NCBI GenBank assembly: GCA_963800725.1
Contig: CAWDCE010000017.1
Coordinates: 62,001-126,000, forward strand
Origin: Bog-473 sp963800725
Lineage (GTDB): Bacteria; Actinomycetota; Acidimicrobiia; Acidimicrobiales; RAAP-2
Length of the DNA stretch: 64,000 nt
Reading direction: 5' to 3'
Shown here: piece by piece, positions 57,375 through 64,000 of the stretch
Position numbering within the stretch: the first letter of the stretch is position 1
How the letters are laid out: each line of letters opens with the position of its first letter
Program-made: the position numbers and the translations under genes
Notes under the pieces: generated by a model
The model's input: only the letters and a program-made list of their open reading frames with translations
What the model was told of the DNA's origin: nothing
Database searches by the model: none

Positions 57375-59537
57375 TCACGAATACCAACCCAAGACATCGA
57401 TGACGACGTCGACGCTGCCGGTGTTGTTGTAGACCGAGATCGTTCCGGTACTACTGAGCGTGGCGACGACCAGGTTGGCCTTGACGTCGCCTTTCACTTC
57501 GTTGAGGTCAGAGACGAGGGGACTGGGAAGCGCATTGGGGAAGACGGTGAGGAAGTTCGGGGCGCTCGGGGTCACTCCGGTCAGATTGATCACGACCGCC
57601 TTTGCCCCCGAGGGCACGCCGGCCAGACCGCTCACATTGAGAGTGAGGGACTTCGCCGCCCCGATGGTCTTGGCCAGGCACTGGCTCGCTCCCCCACTGA
57701 GACCCGACGGATTCCCCACCCGGGTGTCGCAGATTCGCACTGGAGCGCCTTCGGCGCTGAACTGGGTCCCGGTCCCCCCGGCGGCCGAGTAGTAACCCGA
57801 CACGTCGACGATGATGTCGGCCGGCGATGAACTGAACACCGAGATATACCCCGGAGTCGTTCCACTGGTCGACAGCGGCACGATCACCCGGTTCGAGGTC
57901 ACCTGCCCGGCGGTGTAGTTCACGTTCGAGGCGAGGGGTTGGGTGGTCCCTTGGGGGAACACCGTCAAGAATCCCGCCCCACGGGAGTTGACCACGGTCA
58001 CGTTGAACACCGCTGCCGTCGCCCCTGTCGGGATGCCATTGGCGTTGGCCACCTTGACGTTGATGGTGCTGGGGTTGCCGTTGGCCCCGAGGGTCTTCCC
58101 GGCATTGGCCGTCCCGTTGCACTGGTCATTGGGCGTGCTCAGTCCCGACGGGTTCCCTGCCCTGGTGTCACAGATGCGGATCGGAGAGGGCAATGCGGTG
58201 TAGAGGCCGGCCCCGGCCCCTCCGACCGCAGTCGGGGCGGCATAGCCCTCGACGTCGACCACCAGGTCGGTTTGCGCCGAAGAGTAGAAGGACACCTGAC
58301 CAGAGGTTCCGAGACCCACCTCGACGAGATTGGGCACCACTTCTCCCGCGACGAAATTCACGTTGGAGGCCGTGGGCTGAGCGGCACCGGCCGGAAACAC
58401 CGTCAAGAATCCCGACGAAGCGGGATTGACCACCGTGACGTTGAACACCACCGCGGTCGCATTCGCTGGTATCCCGAAATTATTGGCCACCGTGATGGTC
58501 TTGGTCCCGCCCTTTGCGATGGTGCTTCCGGGGTTGCCTGCCCCGCCATTGCACTGCGCCGCGGTGTTGATGAGCCCCGACGGGTTCGAAGCTCTGGTGT
58601 CGCAGATTCGAACCGGCGCGAGGGGGCTGTAGGGGCCCGAGGTCACGACCAACAACGTGGTGCCCGTTGATGTGCCAAACGACGTAGTGCCCGAATAGGT
58701 TGCCGTCACCGTGTCCGCGCCCACCGGGGCATTCGAGGCGTTGCAGGAGCCGGCACCCGAAGCGAGCGTTGCCGTGCAGAGCGCGGTGGAGCCGACGGTG
58801 AACGCGACGGTCCCCGTCGGTGTTCCACTCCCACTGGTCACGGTCGTCGAATACGCCACCGAGGAGCCCGCCGTTGTCGAAGTGGGGTTGACCGATGCCG
58901 TCGTCGTCGTGGTCGCGGTTGTTTGGGGATAGACGACGCTCCATGTCGTTCCCGATATCTCGATGTCCGCCGAGTCGTAGGTTGTGTTTCCGGGTTTGGA
59001 GGGAGCTGAAGTCTTGAGGCGCAGCACGTAGATGTTGGCGTACCCATCACTCGACGTGTCGTGATTGGGGAAATCCGACACCAGCTGTTGCACGGTTTCA
59101 TCGCCCGCAGCGCCTGTGACCACCGGAAGGGTCGACGTGTTGAGTGGTGACGGTGCGGTGGCGTTCGGGTAGGCCGTCGAGCCACTCAGCACTTCGCCGC
59201 TCCATTGCCCGGGACTCTCGCCGCTCACCGGTAGGTAGCCGTAGAGCGAAGCCTTGGTATCACCCGAACGAATGGTGGCGGTGCCTTGGACATATGCCGC
59301 GATCGGGGCGTCGGTGATATTGCCCCCCGTGATGACATTGCCCGCAGCGTTGTAGAACGTCAGTGCTCCAACTGAACTCGGGTCGGGCTCCCATGGCGGC
59401 GCCGTCGCCGCCGAGGCGCGGCTGGGGACCACGACACTGGCCACCCCTACCGCCAAGATCGCGCTGAGGGCCAGGGTGGCGCCCAAGAGCACGGTGGTGG
59501 TGATCCGTAGCGTGGAGTGGGGAAGGTGACGCAACAT
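57375..59537 (-). CDS. Exported protein with shared N-terminal domain, Ig-like domain and three ~130-residue repeats
   Basis: 720 residues. Signal peptide to about residue 43. Residues ~45-205 are the domain shared with two neighbours (LTFYNAAGNVITGGNI, PGQWSGE, TYDSADIEISG, TWSVVYP). Residues ~206-300 are a Big_3_5-like Ig domain. Then come three repeats beginning RICDTR-NPSGL and including FNVTVVN, FLTVFP and VDV-GYY, a module frequent in secreted actinobacterial proteins. No transmembrane anchor follows; the protein ends in VVIDVLGWYS. It begins 2 nt after the preceding gene, at the end of the WxL-like cluster. Confidence 0.8.
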   Translation of the reverse strand: MLRHLPHSTLRITTTVLLGATLALSAILAVGVASVVVPSRASAATAPPWEPDPSSVGALTFYNAAGNVITGGNITDAPIAAYVQGTATIRSGDTKASLYGYLPVSGESPGQWSGEVLSGSTAYPNATAPSPLNTSTLPVVTGAAGDETVQQLVSDFPNHDTSSDGYANIYVLRLKTSAPSKPGNTTYDSADIEISGTTWSVVYPQTTATTTTTASVNPTSTTAGSSVAYSTTVTSGSGTPTGTVAFTVGSTALCTATLASGAGSCNASNAPVGADTVTATYSGTTSFGTSTGTTLLVVTSGPYSPLAPVRICDTRASNPSGLINTAAQCNGGAGNPGSTIAKGGTKTITVANNFGIPANATAVVFNVTVVNPASSGFLTVFPAGAAQPTASNVNFVAGEVVPNLVEVGLGTSGQVSFYSSAQTDLVVDVEGYAAPTAVGGAGAGLYTALPSPIRICDTRAGNPSGLSTPNDQCNGTANAGKTLGANGNPSTINVKVANANGIPTGATAAVFNVTVVNSRGAGFLTVFPQGTTQPLASNVNYTAGQVTSNRVIVPLSTSGTTPGYISVFSSSPADIIVDVSGYYSAAGGTGTQFSAEGAPVRICDTRVGNPSGLSGGASQCLAKTIGAAKSLTLNVSGLAGVPSGAKAVVINLTGVTPSAPNFLTVFPNALPSPLVSDLNEVKGDVKANLVVATLSSTGTISVYNNTGSVDVVIDVLGWYS

Positions 59538-59539
59538 GA

Positions 59540-60428
59540 TCAGAGGCCTTTCTCGGGATTCGACGGGGTGTCCGTGTGAGGCAATCGCGCGACGCGACGT
59601 CGACGCAGGGCAAACAAGATGAGTGCAGTGGCTACCGCCACGAACACGATGACAATGGCGGCAAAGAGAGCAGGCTTCGATGAGGAGGCGTGATCAGCGG
59701 TCGATGAGCTCGCGGGAAGCGCCTGGGCGGATGATTTCTTCGCCGAGGTCTTGTGCACGCCCGAGGCTGGGGGCGCCGTGGTCGGTGCGGTGGTCGTGGT
59801 CGGCGGCGCGGTCGTAGTGGTGGTCGCATTCGGCAAAACGATGGACTCCAACGACTCGGCAGTACCCGACTGGCAATTGACTGGACCGCCGTCGACCGCC
59901 GTCCAGGTGTCACCGGTCACCTGAATGTCGAGGGTTGGATAGTGCAATGAGTACGGTTGCGAGTTCGCCGTGCCGAGGTAGATCCGCAACTGCAAGAATC
60001 CGTCCCACCGTGGGCTGAAATCTTGGATGAAATCCGCCAACGAATCGTCGCCACTCGTCGCCGCCACCATTGGATTGGCCGGATTTGTATACGCGCGAGG
60101 ACGCAGTGAGCTCCTCGCCACTCCACTCGCCGGGAACCAACCCTTCTTGGGGTTGATACGCCAGCAGAATCGCCGTTCGATAGGCATTGTTGTACGGAGC
60201 TTGCGCGGCCTGTGAGGACACCGCACGCCAGGCGAACGGCTTCGCGTTGATGCTGCCACTGGTGATCTGTTGTCCCGCCTGATTGCAGAGCCCGATGTAT
60301 CCCACGGCATTTGGGTCGCTGTAGGGCACGGCCGACGTCCCAGACGCCCCGCCACCGGCGCCGACTGCTACCGCCACCATGCATCCCAGCATCACGAGGA
60401 CTCGTGCCCCGAAACTCCTCGGGCTCAT
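59540..60428 (-). CDS. Exported anchored protein with the shared N-terminal domain, one frameshift
   Basis: About 295 residues. Signal peptide; a divergent copy of the shared domain (LCNQAGQQITSGSINAKPF, GLVPGEWSGEELTASSRVY); after a shift near 60093, NPANPMVAATSGDDSLADF and TLDIQVTGDTWTAVDGG. A Thr/Pro linker with TTTTAPPTTTT repeats leads to LPASS, a membrane helix and the RRRR tail. ATG 60428 overlaps the DUF916-type gene stop (ATGA). Function unknown; the architecture indicates a surface display protein. Confidence 0.75.
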
Positions 60429-61519
60429 TCGCTCGCTCCCTTGCCGTGGCGCGCGTGGCGTGGGGCGGACGTCGCCCTGCGAGAGCGAACGAGGAGCAGG
60501 ACAACGAGGAGCAGGAGCACCAGGGCGACGATTCCCAGCAATGTCCACGGAATGGCCCACACCGACGTGCTTGCTGTGGCCGAAGTGACAGCATTGACAT
60601 TGGAATTCTCGGTGGCCTGGCCATGGGCGGTGACGGTCGCCCGCTCGATCAGCTGCGGCCAGAGCTGGGGCACAACGGCGCTTTCGCTGAGTGAGGCTCC
60701 GGGCAACAGCAGTCCCACCTTGGCAATTGCGGTGGTCCCCTTTGACCCGAGCAATCCCGATACCGACACCGACTGGGTGACGGCAAGATTGACGTTGCCG
60801 TTGTTCGTCAGGCGGTAGTTCACACGGACGAGACCTTTGCCGAACGGGTTGGTCGTCCCCGAATAGGAAGCCTCGACGTCGCTCAACGCCAGGTGTGGAG
60901 CTGAGGTACCAGAGACCCGGGCGAAGACCCGGGTGCCGACCCGTTGCTCGAGAACCACGTTTTGGCCACTGGCATTGGCACCAACGGTGCGCAGTGACAC
61001 GACCACGCCCCCGGCATGATCGCCCGGTGTTGCCTTGTCCGGCACATGGACGGTGATCGGCACGACGACCTGACCCGGCCCCTTGGCGCTTTGCGGTGGC
61101 ACCTCGACGGTGGCGTCTTGGGGAGGCACGGTGATCCACGACCCCACGCCGGTCGGCGTGGTTGTTGCGGGCAGGAGACCGAACCCGCCACCCGATGTCT
61201 CGAGCGCATCGGTGGCATAGAGCTGCAGCGCCAGCGGCTTCGTCGAATAGTTGAGGGCGGCCACGTGATCGAAGACGATCGCTCCGGGCGTGACCGAGAA
61301 GGAGAAGTTGGAGCGGCCGTCAGGCCCGTAGGCCGAGGCCGGTTCGACCCCGAATGCCACCCGGCTCGGCGAGGGCGGGCTTGACGCCGCGGTCGCCTGC
61401 AGCGCGGTGAACATGAGAATTCCGAGCACGGCTCCGGTGACGCCGCTGAAACGCAAGCATCCCGTCTGCCAGCCCTTCAGGAACGATCTGTCATCGAGCG
61501 CGGCGGCCGAAGTGGTCAT
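60425..61519 (-). CDS. DUF916-like (WxL-interacting protein type) anchored surface protein
   Basis: 364 residues. Signal-anchor region to residue ~45, then a beta-rich domain with FSFSVTPGAIVFDHVAALNY, YATDALETSGGGFGLLP, and VPPQSAKGPGQVVVPITVHV followed by PDKATPGDHAGGVVVSL. This succession fits the DUF916 domain of WxL-interacting proteins, which binds peptidoglycan and WxL proteins in Gram-positives. A second beta domain (residues ~190-290) corresponds in position to DUF3324. A C-terminal helix (WTLLGIVALVLLLLVVLLLV) and basic tail complete it. It lies between two genes of the WxL-like cluster. Confidence 0.75.
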   Translation of the reverse strand: MTTSAAALDDRSFLKGWQTGCLRFSGVTGAVLGILMFTALQATAASSPPSPSRVAFGVEPASAYGPDGRSNFSFSVTPGAIVFDHVAALNYSTKPLALQLYATDALETSGGGFGLLPATTTPTGVGSWITVPPQDATVEVPPQSAKGPGQVVVPITVHVPDKATPGDHAGGVVVSLRTVGANASGQNVVLEQRVGTRVFARVSGTSAPHLALSDVEASYSGTTNPFGKGLVRVNYRLTNNGNVNLAVTQSVSVSGLLGSKGTTAIAKVGLLLPGASLSESAVVPQLWPQLIERATVTAHGQATENSNVNAVTSATASTSVWAIPWTLLGIVALVLLLLVVLLLVRSRRATSAPRHARHGKGASE

Positions 61520-61642
61520 AGCTGATAAAACCTATCTCATCACTAGGAATTGAATTTTTCACCTCCAGGAACGCAGAAGCGGGGGTCGGCAGTGGGCGCA
61601 TTCGCCACCACCGACCCCCCGACCTCTGGGCGCCCTATTGCC

Positions 61643-63410
61643 TCACGCGACGGTGAAGGTGAGGGTGGCTGTGTACGTTCCCGCCGGGGACGACGTCGGG
61701 GCCGTCAGGGTGAGGATGCCGTCGATGTTGACCGATCCCTCCCCTGCCGCGGCTGACGCAAATGGGTGGGGCCCGCCTTTGAGGCCATCGGACCCCGAAG
61801 CGGTGGCGCCGTAGATGGCACTGTTGGTGACGTCCGTCGTTGTCACATCCCCACTCTGGAGTGCATTGCCCGCGATGTAGGCCGGGACGACTCCGGTGAA
61901 CGTGAGGTTCTGTCCGTTGATGACGTCGTTTGCTCCATCTTTGAAGTCGGTCACTGTCGCCGAAGCCGTCCAGGGCTGGTCGCCCGCCCTGGTATCGGTG
62001 ATGGTGACCCCGTTGGCCGGATTCGAGAGATTCCCAAATGCCTGACTGGCCGTGTACTTCGAGTCGTTCGCATCGAGTGCGGCCGTCCCCAACGCGAACG
62101 GATTGGTCGAGCTGTAAGGCGTCGTGATGACGATTGACCCAGCCGGGATGTTGACATTGATTGTCTGGGAGGCCGGTGCAATCGCCGGTGTGGTCGCCGT
62201 AAAGGGCACGGCCAACGACGTCGAGGTGTTGTAGGTCGATGGATTCGTCGGGACGAATTGTGCCACCAGGTTGTGCGTTCCCACTGCGAACGAGTTGTAC
62301 GGGAGGGTGGCGATGCCGCCGGCGGCCAGACTCTCGGTTCCCAACAAGGTTGAGTTATTGGTGATATCGCCCGTCGAATCGGTGCCGTCGTCGTAGAACT
62401 TCACCTGACCGTCGCCGACGAGCAGTGCCGCGCTCGTGGCCGTGTTGCTCACGTCGGCCGTCACCGTCACCGCTGTGTCGGCCGGCGCGCTGGTCGGATT
62501 GACCGACAACGCCGTCGTCGTGTTGGCCGCGGGTGCCGGGCTCACGGTGAACGAGTCGGTTCCCGTTGAGCCGTTGTACGCCGAGAACTGGGCGGGGGTG
62601 AAGACAGCATGGAGGGTGTCGCTGCCAACTGGCAACGATGACGTCGTCAGCGACGCCGTGCCCGCGGCCACCGTCACCGGACTGCCGATCGCCGTCGTGC
62701 CGTTCTCGAACTGCACCGTCCCTGGCGCCGAAGGACTCACCGTGGCGTTCAATTGCACGGGGGTCCCCGAAACCTGGGGACTGGTCTGGGTGGTCGTGAG
62801 CACCGTGTTCGTCGTCGTCAGCGTCGGTGCCGGGTAGACGACGGACCAGGTGCTTCCCGTGATCTGAATGTCGGCCGAGTCGTAACTCGTGGTCTGCGGC
62901 AGGCTGTTCGCCGACGTCTTGAGCCGCAGTACGTAGAATCCGGCATAGCCGTCATTCGAAGTGTCCGCGTTGTGGAAGTCTGCGGCGTAGGTTGCCACCG
63001 ACTCATCTCCACTCGCGCCGGTGACCACCGGCAGTGTCGATGTGGCCAAGGACCCAGGAGCCGAGGCGTTAGGGAAGCTCGTGGACGCGTGACTGAGCCT
63101 CACCGCTCCATTGACCAGGCACTTGGCCGTTCACCGGCGTGTAGCCGAACAACGTCGCTTTGGTGTCTCCCGAGCGAATCGTGCTCGACCCGACGACATA
63201 GGCCGCCAGCGGCTGATCGGTGATATTTCCTCCGGTGATTTGCTGACCGGCTGCGTTGTAGAAGGTCAGTCCACCGACGGAACTCGAGTCCGGCTCCCAG
63301 GGTGGATTGCCGGCAGCTGAAGCGCTGCCGGAGAATCCTGCGACGAGGGATCCGGTCGCAATGGTGGCGATCGTCGCCACCAGCGCGAGGGACCTACGGA
63401 ATTTTTTCAT
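61643..63410 (-). CDS. Exported protein with shared N-terminal domain, Ig-like repeats and C-terminal WxL-like domain, one frameshift
   Basis: About 588 residues from ATG 63410. Signal peptide; the shared domain (LTFYNAAGQQITGGNI, PGQWSGE, then after a shift near 63100 LPVVTGASGDESV, TSYDSADIQITG, TWSVVYP). Two Ig-like domains follow (GTVQFENGTTAIGSPV; GDGQVKFYDDG). The last ~170 residues resemble a WxL domain: VTITDTRAGDQPWTASATV (WTA in place of WxL), LTFTGVVPAYIAG, and the closing GTYTATLTFTVA. WxL domains bind peptidoglycan or WxL-interacting proteins, and such a partner is encoded next. Confidence 0.75.
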
Positions 63411-63567
63411 GGTGATCTCTTCCAATCCTTTTGGTTGAAGTTGATTTATCGGCGCGCACCGAGACGACGACGCCGTTGCACATCACTTGCTGAACGCCCG
63501 GCGCCCGAACCGGGGCGGCCATCCTGACTAATGGCCAATCCCCAGTCCGGCACACCTGGCGGTATGG

Positions 63568-64000
63568 CTATGCGTGGACGTTCCCGAGGTCGTTGTAGAC
63601 CGGGGTCACGCCAGAGGCGGCGACGAGGGACTGACCGGCCGACTTGCCGAAGAAGGGCGTCGTCCCACCTGGGTTGGAGAACAACGTGTTCACCCAGTTC
63701 TTCGAACCCCCCGGCTCAAAGGCAGTCGTCGAGGTCGCGTCACTCTGTCGGAAGATCACGTAGTCGGTGATCGGGCTGGCATAGGCCGTTCCATCGCCTG
63801 GCGTCCCCGAGAGAAGCTTGATGCCGGGCGTCAACGCGGTGGAGCTCCCCGGGAAGACGGTCGCCGGGTTGTGGAAGTAGCCGCTGCTCCACAAAGCGAG
63901 CCGTGCGGCCGAGAACGGCACGATGGCGTCCGCTGTGGCCGAAGCGCTCGTGATGGCGCCCGGGTCGTTCTGCTCGACGGTCTTGACGCTTCCCGACAGC
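63568..64000 (-). CDS. Exported substrate-binding-like protein, partial (C-terminal end)
   Basis: The last ~143 residues of a gene running off the right edge. SVKTVEQNDPGAITSA, ADAIVPFSAARLALW and ASPITDYVIFRQSD recall the C-terminal lobe of secreted PstS/PBP-like proteins common in actinobacteria. No anchor follows; the protein ends NDLGNVHA. It lies 157 nt upstream of the WxL-like gene and may belong to the same surface cluster. Confidence 0.6.
   Translation of the reverse strand, partial: LSGSVKTVEQNDPGAITSASATADAIVPFSAARLALWSSGYFHNPATVFPGSSTALTPGIKLLSGTPGDGTAYASPITDYVIFRQSDATSTTAFEPGGSKNWVNTLFSNPGGTTPFFGKSAGQSLVAASGVTPVYNDLGNVHA

Overview
The window reads as a chromosomal segment of a high-GC, F420-using actinobacterium. 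Gene content and order (lysA-hom-thrC, rho-rpmE-prfA-prmC, a complete F-type ATP synthase operon, a SirA-type sulfite reductase, C-to-D MurA) point to class Acidimicrobiia or a close relative. This assignment is an inference from gene families; no rRNA is present. The sequence is dense, with no gene-free stretch above 300 bases, and genes are chained by 1-4 nt overlaps (ATGA, GTGA, TTGA).

Layout. 1-3.3 kb: envelope glycosyltransferases and a membrane protein. 3.4-11.4 kb: divergent sulfate-assimilation locus. The minus-strand operon is cysH, sulfite reductase, an FrhB-type F420/ferredoxin flavoprotein, a small ORF and an ABC ATPase; the plus-strand operon is cysD, cysN and a siroheme-synthesis gene. 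A perfect 9-1-9 palindrome lies between them. 11.4-20.5 kb: galT, maltokinase, trehalose synthase, enoyl-CoA hydratase, MeaB GTPase, MurA and class II fructose bisphosphatase. 20.7-31.6 kb: one long minus-strand run of rpiB, glyA, a WecA/TagO-type transferase, two AtpI/AtpZ-like proteins and atpBEFHAGDC. 31.7-42.1 kb: a thiolase-family gene, then a YrdC-domain gene, prmC, prfA, rpmE, rho, thrC, hom, lysA, and tRNA-Arg(CCG). 42.3-48.9 kb: an accessory block of single genes (reductase, phosphoribosyltransferase-hydrolase fusion, erythromycin-esterase family, NTF2-like, MEDS-ATPase).

48.9-64 kb is the most unusual part: two consecutive minus-strand surface clusters. One is a Pst phosphate-transport operon (pstB-C-A-S) extended by an 874-residue membrane-anchored exported protein and a sortase-fold protein that lacks the catalytic His and Cys. 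The other encodes a protein ending in a WxL-like domain, a DUF916-type (WxL-interacting) anchored protein, and two more exported proteins. Three proteins of this cluster share an N-terminal domain of about 160-185 residues that I cannot assign to a known family. A substrate-binding-like protein runs off the right edge. Together they look like an undescribed surface complex.

Data quality. About twenty conserved genes are split by single-base frameshifts, several in C or G runs, and downstream residues remain conserved in the new frame. I read these as sequencing or assembly indels and give each gene as one feature spanning the shift.
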